A DNA stretch of 22,163 bases, taken from the NCBI GenBank assembly GCA_947505055.1, contig CANNLO010000039.1:1-22163 (forward strand). The letters are read 5' to 3'. The notes under the pieces are model-generated. The model did no database searches and was not told where the DNA came from. It worked only from the letters and a program-made list of their open reading frames with translations. This stretch comes from Methylococcaceae bacterium. GTDB taxonomy: Bacteria > Pseudomonadota > Gammaproteobacteria > Methylococcales > Methylomonadaceae. Positions 1 to 8,030 of this stretch are shown here, in pieces. Within the stretch, counting starts at the first letter, position 1; the number at the start of each line of letters is the position of its first letter. Both the position numbers and the translations under genes were made by a program.

Positions 1-899
1 CCAATGGTTGGCATGTCATTCGCGCCGGGGCCAAAACCAATGCGGGTGTAATGGTCAACATCCGCCGGACCGTCTTCAACTCGGGCAATATCGCGAAGAT
101 AAACCGGCTTGCCGTCAGCACTTTTGATGACTGTCGCGGAAACTTCTTCGGCGTTAGTATATTGCGGACCAGCTTCGAATTGAAACTCCCGGTTGCCTTG
201 TTCAAAGTGCCCGGCTTGCAGATTCACATTGGCTTTGCTTAGCGCCTGGCCAATTTCAGCAAAACTGATGCTAAAGGCGTTGAGGCGCGCGGGATCCGGA
301 TATACTGAAACACGGCGTTGTTCGCCACCAACCACCCAGCTTTTACCGACATCCGTAACACTTCTGAGCGAAATAATCAGTTCATCAGCAAATCGGCGTA
401 AAGCCATTGAATCGTAACTATTGTTCTGGGCAGAGAGCGTCAGTAACACAATCGGCACGTCATCAATTTCAACCGGCTTAACTGTCCAGTTATTTACGCC
501 GGCTGGAATCAACTGTTGATTGGACATCATTCTGTCCCAGGTTTTAACCAGACTGTTTTCGCGTTCCTCGCCGACGAAATAGCGCACCGTAACGACCGCT
601 ATTCCTGGTTTGGAGACTGAATAAACGTATTCGACACCATCAATTTGTTTAAGCAAAACTTCCAGGGGTGTGGCAACCAGTTTTTCGATTTCTTCACTGG
701 AGGCGCCGGGGTATTGGATGAATACATCCATGACCGGTACAACAATCTGCGGATCTTCTTCGCGCGGAGTAAGTATCAGTGCAGCGGCGCCGGCCAGCAA
801 AGAGATAATCAGAAACAGTATGGACAGTTGTGACGTGGTAAAAAGTTTGACAATCTTGGTCGTCAAGCCGTATTTTGGCTCAAGGGGCAGATCACTCAT
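1..899 (-). CDS. RND efflux pump permease, N-terminal part (partial)
   Basis: This is the first 299 codons of an inner-membrane RND transporter, open at the left edge. I translated the minus strand from the ATG at 897-899 and found no stop. The N-terminus has a cytosolic stretch, then a first membrane helix around residues 22-43 (LSILFLIISLLAGAAALILT), then the family motif TPREEDPQI. A porter-domain-like stretch follows (YPGASSEEIEKLVATPLE, GVEYVYSVSKPG). Proteins of this kind use the proton gradient to push substrates through an adaptor and an outer-membrane channel. The start overlaps the stop of the adaptor gene by four bases (ATGA), so the two are translationally coupled. The PREEDPQI type occurs in AcrB-like multidrug pumps and related clades; the substrate cannot be told from this fragment. 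Confidence 0.9.
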   Translation of the reverse strand, partial: MSDLPLEPKYGLTTKIVKLFTTSQLSILFLIISLLAGAAALILTPREEDPQIVVPVMDVFIQYPGASSEEIEKLVATPLEVLLKQIDGVEYVYSVSKPGIAVVTVRYFVGEERENSLVKTWDRMMSNQQLIPAGVNNWTVKPVEIDDVPIVLLTLSAQNNSYDSMALRRFADELIISLRSVTDVGKSWVVGGEQRRVSVYPDPARLNAFSISFAEIGQALSKANVNLQAGHFEQGNREFQFEAGPQYTNAEEVSATVIKSADGKPVYLRDIARVEDGPADVDHYTRIGFGPGANDMPTI

Positions 900-1969
900 G
901 GTTGTGCCTGTGGGTCAGTAATAACGGTTTCGCCAGCGTGCAATCCCGAGATGACTTCAATCTGCTGATCAAAAGTCTTGGCGCTACGGATATGTCGCAT
1001 GACGATTTTACCGGCTGTCAGTACTTTGACGGCTTCGAGTTGGCCGATATGAATGATGGCGCTGACCGGAATTAATAAAGCTTCATGTTGTGCGCAAGCC
1101 TGTTCCAGCCAACCGAAATAACCGGGCTGCAAGCCCTCCAACTGTGGCAAAACGACTTTAACCAATTGGCTGCCTGTTTGCGGATCTACTTCCGGGGTGA
1201 TTTCATCGATGTGCGCAGTGCTGATTGTTTTTAGAGTATCTATACGAACCTTGACCGCCATGCCTGGCGTTAAGCGACTTGCGCAACTGCCCGGTACCTC
1301 AGCTTCAAGTCTTAAACCCCGGGGCGTTTGAAGAGTGGCCACTGTTTCTCCGGGTAGGGTCATGTCGCCGGATTCTTTAAATCGACGCACAATAAGGCCA
1401 TCAAACGGTGCGCGTAAGGTGGTGTCCTCCAGATAGCTCTGCACTTCATTGAGTCGGCTTAAGGCCAGTCGAGACGATGCCTGAGCTTCTTTGGCTCGGG
1501 CAACAACGGCATCGAGATTTTCTCGGGTCGCGGCGTCCTTGCCATACAAAGCACTAATGCGTTGTTGATCAGCTTTGGAGCGGTTTTCCTGTGCGTGTGC
1601 ACTGTCAACTTCGGCGAGGGCTTGGTGTTTTTTTGCCTGAATATCGCGCTCGTCAAGTCGGACGACTATATCGCCTTTTTTGACGCGATCACCGGCTTTA
1701 ACCTTGATTTCGATGATTCGTGCGGTGAGTTTGGCGGCTATGTTGGTAACAGTGAGCGAATGAACCGTGCCGGGCCATAACAAAACATCATCCACTGTTT
1801 TTGTTTCAACTTCAGACGTCGTATTTGTTGGAGGAGCTTTAGCCTGAGTATCTGCAACAGTTCCTGGTGCGACTTTAGCGACGAAACTGCCTTGCATATA
1901 GAGTAACAGTAAAATCAGCGTTAAAACTGCAGCCAAAATACTGAGGATTTTTTTTGTGTTATGTGTCAT
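896..1969 (-). CDS. RND efflux periplasmic adaptor (membrane fusion protein)
   Basis: This 357-residue HlyD/AcrA-family adaptor links the RND pump to the TolC-like channel. It has an N-terminal signal-anchor (about residues 7-25) with no lipobox cysteine, so it is probably membrane-anchored rather than a lipoprotein. The first half of the biotinyl-lipoyl domain follows (LTARIIEIKVKAGDRVKKGD, VVRLDERD), then a coiled-coil hairpin rich in Ala, Glu and Lys (residues about 110-170). The second lipoyl half is LRAPFDGLIVRRFKESGD, then beta-barrel and membrane-proximal domains. A ribosome site AGGA lies seven bases before the ATG. It sits 10 bases after the TolC-like gene and overlaps the pump gene by four bases, so the three form one operon. 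Substrate unknown. Confidence 0.92.
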   Translation of the reverse strand: MTHNTKKILSILAAVLTLILLLLYMQGSFVAKVAPGTVADTQAKAPPTNTTSEVETKTVDDVLLWPGTVHSLTVTNIAAKLTARIIEIKVKAGDRVKKGDIVVRLDERDIQAKKHQALAEVDSAHAQENRSKADQQRISALYGKDAATRENLDAVVARAKEAQASSRLALSRLNEVQSYLEDTTLRAPFDGLIVRRFKESGDMTLPGETVATLQTPRGLRLEAEVPGSCASRLTPGMAVKVRIDTLKTISTAHIDEITPEVDPQTGSQLVKVVLPQLEGLQPGYFGWLEQACAQHEALLIPVSAIIHIGQLEAVKVLTAGKIVMRHIRSAKTFDQQIEVISGLHAGETVITDPQAQP

Positions 1970-1979
1970 GGGTAGTCCT

Positions 1980-3359
1980 TTATTTCCAATCGCCGAGTGC
2001 TTTTTTCAAAGCGGCTTCAGCGCTCAGTGCATCGTAGTGCGCTGCAATGATGTTGGCGCGGGCTTTATTTCTGGCAACTTCGGCTTCGATGTAACGAGTG
2101 ACCGTTACTGTTTCGGCGCGCCGTTGTTCATTGACTAATCTTAAAACTTCATTTGCGGCAGTCACGGAGGTTTCAGTGACTCGTATGCGAGCCAAGGCTT
2201 CGTCCAGTTTAATCAAGGCAGTTTTGACTTCCTGTTCAATAGCCAGTTTTGTTTTACGTTCCAGTTCAATCGCTTCAGCGACTTTTCGTTGTGCTGACGA
2301 GACGCGATTCTGGGTCTGTAAGCCAGAAAATAAAGCCATTTCAACGGTAACGCCAGCGGTCACATTTTCTTTTTGACTTGAGAAGCCTAGTGTTCGGCTG
2401 TCTTGTCCGTAACTCACATAAGCATCTGCTTTGGGTAGATAAGCGCCTTGTTCACTTAATAATTGATGTTGCCTGATTTCTACCTGGTTGGCGGCAGCTT
2501 TAAGTTCCGGACGTTGGAGCAGCGCCTGATCAAGCAAGTCTTTAAACGATGCAGATAAAACAGGTTTGGTTAATAAGGTTTCCGAGGCGACAGAAAAGGG
2601 TTGGTCGGTTGATAGACCCAGTAAGTTAGCGATACCGAGTTGTGCCAGTTCGATGCCATGCCCGGCACGGATTTCGGCATCCTTTGCTTCAGCTGATTTT
2701 ACCTCCAGTGATAACACATCCGCTTTAAGCACCGTGCCTGCTAAGAATTGTTTACGGGTCTGAGTCAGTTCGCTATCAAGCGCCCAAATTGATTCTTGTG
2801 CGACCTTGTGCGCTTCCAAGGCGCCCAGATACACATAATACGAGGTAGTCACTGCTTGAATTAATGCGTTGCGTATTGACGAGAGTTCATATTCGGCCGC
2901 GCTAATACCCAATTCCGCTGCTTTACTGTTTTGATAATCCTGACCGCCACGGAACAGTGAGAGTTTTCCGGTTATTTCGGGTCGAAAGTCTTGGTAATAA
3001 CCGGGATTGTTAATATTCTGATTGGTACCGTATTGGCGTTGCGAAACAAGCATTGAAAACACATGAGACGGGTTATTGGAATCTTCATAACCAACTTTGG
3101 TACTAATTTCCGGATAGAAAACGGACAGCGCTACGCCCAAATTCGCTTCAGCTTGTGCAATCCGTTCGCTTGCAATTTGTAAGTCAGGATTGTTACTGAC
3201 AGCAAACTCGATGGCCTGAGTTAGCGTGAATGACTGGATTAGAGTGGCTTTATCTAGAATGGAAGGCTGATAAGTTTCAGCTGTCATACCCTGCAAACTG
3301 AATTGCATCAGCAGAACAAACAGATTGAGCACCAGTATTTTGTTGGGCGTTTTAAACAT
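1980..3359 (-). CDS. TolC-family outer-membrane efflux protein
   Basis: This 459-residue outer-membrane channel of the TolC/OEP family is the first gene of the efflux operon. A signal peptide is visible (about 27 residues, hydrophobic core LVLNLFVLLMQFSL). Two OEP repeats follow, each starting with a typical helix: FTLTQAIEFAVSNNPDLQIA near residue 44 and DLLDQALLQRPELKAAANQV near residue 270. The length matches the usual 420-480 residues. The ribosome site AAGG precedes the ATG by six bases. The 123 bases upstream, up to the DUF599 gene, must hold the operon promoter, but I see no strong sigma-70 or sigma-54 match there. No local regulator lies next to it, so control of the pump cannot be predicted. 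Confidence 0.92.
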   Translation of the reverse strand: MFKTPNKILVLNLFVLLMQFSLQGMTAETYQPSILDKATLIQSFTLTQAIEFAVSNNPDLQIASERIAQAEANLGVALSVFYPEISTKVGYEDSNNPSHVFSMLVSQRQYGTNQNINNPGYYQDFRPEITGKLSLFRGGQDYQNSKAAELGISAAEYELSSIRNALIQAVTTSYYVYLGALEAHKVAQESIWALDSELTQTRKQFLAGTVLKADVLSLEVKSAEAKDAEIRAGHGIELAQLGIANLLGLSTDQPFSVASETLLTKPVLSASFKDLLDQALLQRPELKAAANQVEIRQHQLLSEQGAYLPKADAYVSYGQDSRTLGFSSQKENVTAGVTVEMALFSGLQTQNRVSSAQRKVAEAIELERKTKLAIEQEVKTALIKLDEALARIRVTETSVTAANEVLRLVNEQRRAETVTVTRYIEAEVARNKARANIIAAHYDALSAEAALKKALGDWK

Positions 3360-3482
3360 GCGGAACCTTATAGTAAAGCTATCATTTATCAGGGTATGTC
3401 GTGAACAGATTTAGCAAGCAAAGCCACTTTCCACAAAGCCGAATAAGCCTATTCGCAAAGCATATAACGCAGAAAAACTGAA

Positions 3483-4154
3483 TTAGGATTTAGGCGATTT
3501 TGTCGAAAGCGCCCAATTTGGCACTTTGTCGAGTCGGGCAAGTCCCAAGAGAAGTCCCAAGGTCGCCAACACCAAAAAATAGGGGCCGAAAAACCACATA
3601 ATGAGCGGCAGGCTAAAAAAGAAAGTGCGTGTGCCATAAGAATAATAACCACCTGCCCGGTTTAAATAAACGCAAGTTTGTTTATATAGGCAGTCGTCAT
3701 TTGCTTTATCGACGGGCAGATTAATCATATAGCCGACATGATTAAAGAATCGGATTGCCATTGAAAAACAGTAAAACGCGATAGAAAAATTCAGCATTAA
3801 TAAACACAGCTTTATTTGCCATAATTCGGTGGAAAAGTTTTCGGATACACTATTGAGATGCCAGGTGAGCATCCATTGTCCGATTCTTTCGCTGATATTA
3901 AAGGTTCCGATAATCAGCAATATCGCAGTTGAGGCCATAAAGTTTGCTGCCATCACCGAATTGCGCAAGGTTTGAACAGCCAAGACATCCATTTTATCGC
4001 TGTTCATGATCATTTCTACCCAGCGTTCACGAACTTTGTAGTTTAACGAGTGAACGCTGGAATCCGGAGCACGGCGAGTGCGCCCGGCCAGATAGAGATA
4101 ATAAATCAATATCATTAGACAGCTGAGCATAAAGGCCATGATGTCGTATTTCAT
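3483..4154 (-). CDS. DUF599-type multipass membrane protein
   Basis: This 223-residue integral membrane protein has about four helices: residues 5-23, a pair around 70-85 and 110-135, and a C-terminal pair around 180-205. The conserved-looking block between helix 1 and helix 2 (VRERWVEMIM, VLAVQTLRNSVMAANFMAS) and the late RAGGYYSYGTRTFFFSLPLIMWFFGP block are characters I associate with the DUF599 family, whose biochemical role is unknown. It lies 142 bases downstream of the SQR gene on the same strand. It may be read from the sulfide operon promoter, although a hairpin lies in the gap. It could equally have its own promoter. Family assignment is from memory of the motif pattern. Confidence 0.75.
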   Translation of the reverse strand: MKYDIMAFMLSCLMILIYYLYLAGRTRRAPDSSVHSLNYKVRERWVEMIMNSDKMDVLAVQTLRNSVMAANFMASTAILLIIGTFNISERIGQWMLTWHLNSVSENFSTELWQIKLCLLMLNFSIAFYCFSMAIRFFNHVGYMINLPVDKANDDCLYKQTCVYLNRAGGYYSYGTRTFFFSLPLIMWFFGPYFLVLATLGLLLGLARLDKVPNWALSTKSPKS

Positions 4155-4205
4155 GCAATGGGTTCCTGTTTTGTTGAGGTGGTTTTGATTGAGACGGTTT
4201 TAGGT

Positions 4206-4234
4206 ATCACCCCTGCTTACTGTGCAGGGATGAT
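4206..4234. other. Hairpin between SQR and DUF599 genes
   Basis: An inverted repeat pairs ATCA-C-CCCTGC with GCAGGG-A-TGAT, with one mismatch and a seven-base loop. Neither strand has a clear T-run after it. It may slow polymerase or protect the 3' end of the SQR message, but it is not a convincing intrinsic terminator. Confidence 0.35.
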
Positions 4235-4296
4235 GAGTTTTGAAGATGGCTTTCGTTAAAGTAAGCTGAATGCCAGTTTGAAATTAATTAACGAAG

Positions 4297-5550
4297 TTAT
4301 TCTTCGCTCGTAAAGCGTTTGGCATAATCTTCCCTGTGTGGAATATCGATACGGTAACCTTTGATCATTAAATGCCAGTACATCCAAGGGAAGCCGGCAA
4401 TTTTGCCTATCCACCAGATAAACAGGTTTTTTCGTGGATCTAACCAGGGAAAAGACGGCGTTACTTTGCCGCCATAAGCAAACTCGGCCAACATCACCGT
4501 GCTTAAGGACGTGGTGAGCGGGCAGGAGCCATAGCCGTCATATTTTTCTTCAACGGCTTTGGCATTCATAAGGTTCAGGATGTTATCAACCAAGACCGGC
4601 ACCTGTTTGCGTACCGCTGCTGCGGTTTTGGCATTGGGTGTTGAAGTCGCATCACCCAAACCAAAAATGTTAGTGTATTTGTTGTGTTGCAGGGTTTTGT
4701 CATTAACATCGACCCAGCCAGCCGCATTGGCCAAGGGGCTTTTCTTGATAAAGTCCGGAGCGCTTTGTGGTGGCGTGACATGAATCATGTCAAAAGCTTT
4801 GCTGACCCGTTGCTTGTTGCCATCGGCGTCGGTGGTTTCAAAAATGGCGGTCTTTGCAGGGCCGTCAATCGCTACCAGATTGTGGTTGAAATTGGTTTTA
4901 ATGCCATAGCCGGTTACGACTTTATGCAAGGCTTTGGCGAAAAAGGGAATACCGAACAACACCGGGCCAGCATTGCAAAATTCAATGTTCATTTTGTCCA
5001 GAATGCGTTTCTTGCGGAAGCGATCGGCGGCCAGATACATGATTTTTTGTGGCGCGCCCGCACATTTAATCGGCATGGGTGGTTGCGTGAATAAAGCAGT
5101 GCCGGATTGTAGGTTTTGTATGCATTCCCAGGTATATTCAACAGTGTCGGCAGAATAATTGCTGCACACATTGTTTTTACCGATGGTTTCTTTCAAGCCT
5201 TCAACTTTGTCCCAATCCAGTTGCAAGCCGGGACAGACTACAAGATAGTCATAAGTGATAGTGTCGCCTAAACGTAAGGTGATGCTGTTGTCATCGGGCT
5301 GAAAAGATTCGGCAAAGTCTTTAATCCATTTAACGCTGGGATGGATTAAATCGGCTTCGTTGCGGGTGGTTTTTTTCATTGTATAAGCGCCGGCGCCAAT
5401 AATGGTAAAACCGGGCTGATAATAATGCTTTTCTGAAGGTTCTATAATGGCCATGTCAATCATGCTATTTTGACGACGCATATTGTTGGCTACGGAAACG
5501 CCTGCTGCGCCACCTCCGATGATAAGTAAGGTGTGGTGTTGATTGCTCAT
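4297..5550 (-). CDS. sqr: Sulfide:quinone oxidoreductase, type II (SQOR-like)
   Basis: This 417-residue FAD enzyme oxidises sulfide to a persulfide and passes electrons to the quinone pool at the membrane. The N-terminus carries the dinucleotide-binding fold LLIIGGGAAGVSVANNMRR (residues 8-26). KHYYQPGFTIIGAG (41-54) is the signature seen in mitochondrial-type SQOR. Cys163 in IKCAGAPQK and Cys343 in YGSCPLTTS correspond, by my own alignment, to human SQOR Cys201 and Cys379, the redox pair. A second FAD motif, NIFGLGDATSTPNAK, is at 294-308. A membrane-facing C-terminus rich in Trp and Phe follows (FPWLDPRKNLFIWWIGKIAGF). The ribosome site GAGAGGA is five bases before the ATG. It lies 171 bases after the persulfide dioxygenase fusion on the same strand, giving a two-step sulfide-oxidation operon. 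The clade name is inferred from motifs only. Confidence 0.92.
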   Translation of the reverse strand: MSNQHHTLLIIGGGAAGVSVANNMRRQNSMIDMAIIEPSEKHYYQPGFTIIGAGAYTMKKTTRNEADLIHPSVKWIKDFAESFQPDDNSITLRLGDTITYDYLVVCPGLQLDWDKVEGLKETIGKNNVCSNYSADTVEYTWECIQNLQSGTALFTQPPMPIKCAGAPQKIMYLAADRFRKKRILDKMNIEFCNAGPVLFGIPFFAKALHKVVTGYGIKTNFNHNLVAIDGPAKTAIFETTDADGNKQRVSKAFDMIHVTPPQSAPDFIKKSPLANAAGWVDVNDKTLQHNKYTNIFGLGDATSTPNAKTAAAVRKQVPVLVDNILNLMNAKAVEEKYDGYGSCPLTTSLSTVMLAEFAYGGKVTPSFPWLDPRKNLFIWWIGKIAGFPWMYWHLMIKGYRIDIPHREDYAKRFTSEE

Positions 5551-5586
5551 AAAATCCTCTCGGTTAGATAGTTAATGGAAGAGTTG

Positions 5587-5620
5587 GGTACACGATAAAA
5601 CCCATAGTTTGTCGTGTACC
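5587..5620. other. Intergenic hairpin in the sulfide operon
   Basis: The nine-base arms GGTACACGA (5587-5595) and TCGTGTACC (5612-5620) are perfect, and inner AAAC/GTTT bases could extend the stem. No T-run follows on the minus strand, so it is unlikely to stop transcription from the fusion gene into sqr. It might set the relative amounts of the two messages by RNA processing. Confidence 0.45.
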
Positions 5621-5721
5621 GGTCTTCGCTTTATTTGATGGTCTTTTTCCAGCGATTAAGTGTAACCCTGACTCGATCAGATACAACAGAAAAAATCGAA
5701 TTAATCTTTAATATTGACGAC

Positions 5722-6816
5722 TTAAGAGGATAGGTTGGCTTTCCAGGCTTCAAAACCGCCCGCCATGGACAGCACATTGTTGTAACCCAATTGTTGCAGA
5801 GTCTGAGCCGCCATTGCAGAACGACCGCCAGTACGACAATAAATAATGATACCTTTGGATTTATCCGCTAGTTCGGGTAGTGTAGCGATCTTGAATTCCA
5901 GTACGCCTCGCGGTAGCAAAACTGCATTGTCTATATGTCCTGCAGCGTATTCGCTTTCTTCGCGGGTATCGATCAAGACCATCTGCCCTTCAGCAAGGAA
6001 TTGTTTTGTTTTCGCAACATCAATTTCAGTGATGTGTTGTTTGGCAGCCGTTACCAAGTCTTCGGTTTTTGTGGTGACACGCAAGGGTTGAGTTTCGTCG
6101 CGCAACGCTACTGCATCTTGACGTTCGTTCTCATCCAGGCCGCAATAACGGTTGGCAGGAACCGCTTCGTCAATCAAACGAGGTTTTGGTAAATTCAGGT
6201 TGTTCATGATTTCGATGAACTGTTCCCGTGATTTTCCGGCCAAACGCGGATTGGTGGTACGCTCTTGCATGATGCTGCTCACCCAGCGCTGTTGATAATC
6301 ATGGCCGGGATAAACCAGTGTTTCATCCGGTAGAGTAAACAGGCGTTGCGTGATACCGTCATATTGCGCACCGGCGTTGCCACCTTGAAAATCAGTACGT
6401 CCGCAACCGCCGATCAGCAATGCGTCACCGGAAAACAAGCGGTCACGCCATAAAAAAGAAATACTGCCGGGTGTGTGGCCTGGTGTTGCTATTACCTTAA
6501 TTGATTCGCTGCTCGCGAATTCAAAAACATCACCATCCTGAATTTGGATGTCGGCTGTTTCAGCGCCACAAAGCTGGCTGACACCAGTTTGTGCACCTAA
6601 GCGCTGGCGTAACAAACCACCGGCTGTAATATGGTCGGCATGAACATGCGTTTCCAGTGTGTATTTTAAAGTTAGACCGTGTGTCTCCAGCAAGGCGATA
6701 TACTCATCAATATGTGTGTTGACCGGGTCGATAAGTACGGCGTCTTTACTGACGGGGTCAGCAATTAAATAAGTGTAAGTCCAGGTTTCCTGATCAAATA
6801 ATTGTTTGAATAGCAT
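5722..6816 (-). CDS. Persulfide dioxygenase-rhodanese fusion
   Basis: This 364-residue two-domain enzyme of sulfide catabolism acts in the cytoplasm. Residues 1 to about 235 are an ETHE1-like metallo-beta-lactamase-fold dioxygenase, which turns glutathione persulfide into sulfite and glutathione. His57 in THVHADH, His114 in PGHTPGS and Asp131 in FSGDALL match the 2-His-1-Asp iron site of ETHE1. GGCGRTDFQGGNA is the ETHE1 hallmark, and YPGHDY follows at 169-174. Residues about 265-364 are a rhodanese domain with active-site Cys327 in the loop CRTGGRS, which moves sulfane sulfur between thiols. Such natural fusions are known (persulfide dioxygenase-rhodanese fusions, CstB relatives). The ribosome site CAGGAGAG fits the chosen ATG. 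It is the first gene after a sigma-54 promoter and an operator cluster, and sqr follows it. Confidence 0.93.
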   Translation of the reverse strand: MLFKQLFDQETWTYTYLIADPVSKDAVLIDPVNTHIDEYIALLETHGLTLKYTLETHVHADHITAGGLLRQRLGAQTGVSQLCGAETADIQIQDGDVFEFASSESIKVIATPGHTPGSISFLWRDRLFSGDALLIGGCGRTDFQGGNAGAQYDGITQRLFTLPDETLVYPGHDYQQRWVSSIMQERTTNPRLAGKSREQFIEIMNNLNLPKPRLIDEAVPANRYCGLDENERQDAVALRDETQPLRVTTKTEDLVTAAKQHITEIDVAKTKQFLAEGQMVLIDTREESEYAAGHIDNAVLLPRGVLEFKIATLPELADKSKGIIIYCRTGGRSAMAAQTLQQLGYNNVLSMAGGFEAWKANLSS

Positions 6817-6855
6817 GGTGTCTCTCCTGTTTTGTGTTTGTTATAATTAGGCTTA

Positions 6856-6871
6856 AGCAAGCCTTGTGCCA
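6856..6871 (-). promoter_or_regulatory. Sigma-54 (-24/-12) promoter of the sulfide operon
   Basis: Reading leftward, TGGCAC (6871-6866), five bases, then TTGCT (6860-6856) fully matches the sigma-54 consensus TGGCAC-N5-TTGCW. Transcription would begin near 6845, some 28 bases before the start codon of the persulfide dioxygenase fusion. Sigma-54 promoters need an enhancer-binding activator, and one is encoded at 8031-9401. Confidence 0.88.
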
Positions 6872-6926
6872 AACTTGTAAATACAGCCTTTTCAAGGTTA
6901 TAGGAAATCGTCAGGGCTTGTTGTTA

Positions 6927-6992
6927 TGTTTCAGTGTTTCACTGATGTTTCAGTGTAGTGCTTTTTTTGTTTCATGAAACATGAATGAAACA
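6927..6992. promoter_or_regulatory. Six-copy TGTTTCA operator cluster (likely activator enhancer)
   Basis: Three direct TGTTTCA heptamers start at 6927, 6935 and 6946. A fourth at 6968 abuts its inverse TGAAACA at 6975, making a perfect 14-base palindrome, and another TGAAACA starts at 6986. The cluster lies about 55-120 bases upstream of the -24 element, the usual place for enhancer sites of sigma-54 activators. The same heptamer forms the palindrome before the regulator gene at 8031. Binding by that regulator is an inference. Confidence 0.75.
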
Positions 6993-7024
6993 AGCGGGGT
7001 GGTTCAGAAAGTTAAGATTAAAGC

Positions 7025-7060
7025 TGTAGGGTGTTTAAGCGTGGATTTAGACACCCTACA
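7025..7060 (-). terminator. Hairpin terminator after the outer-membrane protein gene
   Basis: Perfect ten-base arms TGTAGGGTGT (7025-7034) and ACACCCTACA (7051-7060) enclose a 16-base loop, 13 bases after the stop codon of the beta-barrel gene. The minus-strand tail (GCTTTAATCTT) is only moderately T-rich. It separates that gene from the sulfide operon control region. Confidence 0.65.
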
Positions 7061-7072
7061 TTATTATCGGGA

Positions 7073-7852
7073 TCAGGTATCGAAATGTGCCGACAAGCCT
7101 ACGATCAACTGGTGATTGACGGTTTCGGCATTGATCGTGCCACCACCTTTCAAGTTAGCTTCCACGCTGGCATAGGTCAATTTGTATTCGGCAAAGCCTG
7201 AGATGAAGCTGTAAATGTCATAATTAAAACCTAACATACCATTAACAACCGGGCCTGCTCCCCATTGATACTCATAAGTTTTAATGTCATTAACTGTTGC
7301 TTCGACGTGGGGAATGCTAAAGCCTGCGCCTAAGCCGGTATAGGGTTGAAAACGACCAAGCAGGGTGTTATCACGTTGGCCAGTTGGAAACCAGCGATAT
7401 TGACCGTTAAAAGTCAGCGTGTTCAAGCCGTGAGACATATTGAAATTTTTAAGAGCGGTAGTGTTAATAACCTGGCTGCCGTTAACTGGAACGTTATTGT
7501 TAACGCCGCTAACCGCTGCGGTTTTACTGTCTATCAGATAGTTTTTTAGATGGCTAAAATCAACGGATACGCCCCAGTTTGGCGATTCCTTGAACCAATA
7601 ACCAATGCGGGCGCCATAAATAACAGGGGATTTAAAAGAATTGTCTTCCCAACTGACATCTTTGAAATCCAGATTGGTGCTACCTTGTTTCAAATTTAAA
7701 TCGCCGTTGTCGACAAATGATTTTCCGGCAAATAAGCCAAGTGTTATTTCTGCATTGACTGACGGTGTCAACAATAGGCCTGATATCAAAACTGTAAGCA
7801 GTTTTGATTTATGAGGTTTCAGCCAAGTCGATTTAATTTTAGTTGGTTGCAC
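7073..7852 (-). CDS. Outer-membrane beta-barrel protein
   Basis: This is a 259-residue protein with a signal peptide (basic start, hydrophobic core LLTVLISGLLLTPSVNA, cleavage probably near residue 34). The mature part has alternating hydrophobic and polar segments (SPVIYGARIGYWF, WGVSVDFSHLKNYL, LNTLTFNGQYRWFP, PYTGLGAGFSIPH, NHQLIVGLSAHFDT). This looks like an eight-stranded barrel of the OmpA/OmpW-like outer-membrane beta-barrel superfamily. The last residues suit BAM recognition only roughly, since the C-terminus is not a classic Phe. The start is GTG with an AGGGA ribosome site. A TTGACA box at 7914-7919 (minus strand) could be a -35, but the -10 is poor. It is divergent from the sigma-54 regulator; whether it belongs to the sulfide response is not shown. 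Confidence 0.75.
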   Translation of the reverse strand: MQPTKIKSTWLKPHKSKLLTVLISGLLLTPSVNAEITLGLFAGKSFVDNGDLNLKQGSTNLDFKDVSWEDNSFKSPVIYGARIGYWFKESPNWGVSVDFSHLKNYLIDSKTAAVSGVNNNVPVNGSQVINTTALKNFNMSHGLNTLTFNGQYRWFPTGQRDNTLLGRFQPYTGLGAGFSIPHVEATVNDIKTYEYQWGAGPVVNGMLGFNYDIYSFISGFAEYKLTYASVEANLKGGGTINAETVNHQLIVGLSAHFDT

Positions 7853-8001
7853 CAGCTTTTTCCCTATAAAATATATGAGTTTAGATAATTATCTTGCCGA
7901 TCAGAGACTTGATTGTCAATTGTTTTAGGCTGAAATTAGCGTTTTAACTCATCTGACTTTTATTCATGTGTCATGTATTTTGTGCTTTTAAAGTGATTCA
8001 T

Positions 8002-8024
8002 GTATTGTTTCAGTGAAACAATAC
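8002..8024. promoter_or_regulatory. Palindromic operator before the sigma-54 regulator
   Basis: Arms GTATTGTTTCA and TGAAACAATAC are perfect 11-base complements around a single central G. They contain the TGTTTCA/TGAAACA heptamers repeated at 6927-6992. The site ends seven bases before the GTG start of the regulator and about 150 bases upstream of the divergent barrel gene. Autoregulation by blocking transcription is the simplest reading; an effect on the barrel gene is also possible. Confidence 0.7.
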
Positions 8025-8030
8025 TAACCA

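Noticed and set aside
4684..5094. 136-codon plus-strand frame opposite the SQR gene
   Set aside because: It is antisense to a gene with clear SQR motifs, has no recognisable domain and no ribosome site of note.
7981..7997. Possible sigma-54 element before the regulator gene
   Set aside because: The GC element near 7983 lacks a GG at the proper distance upstream.
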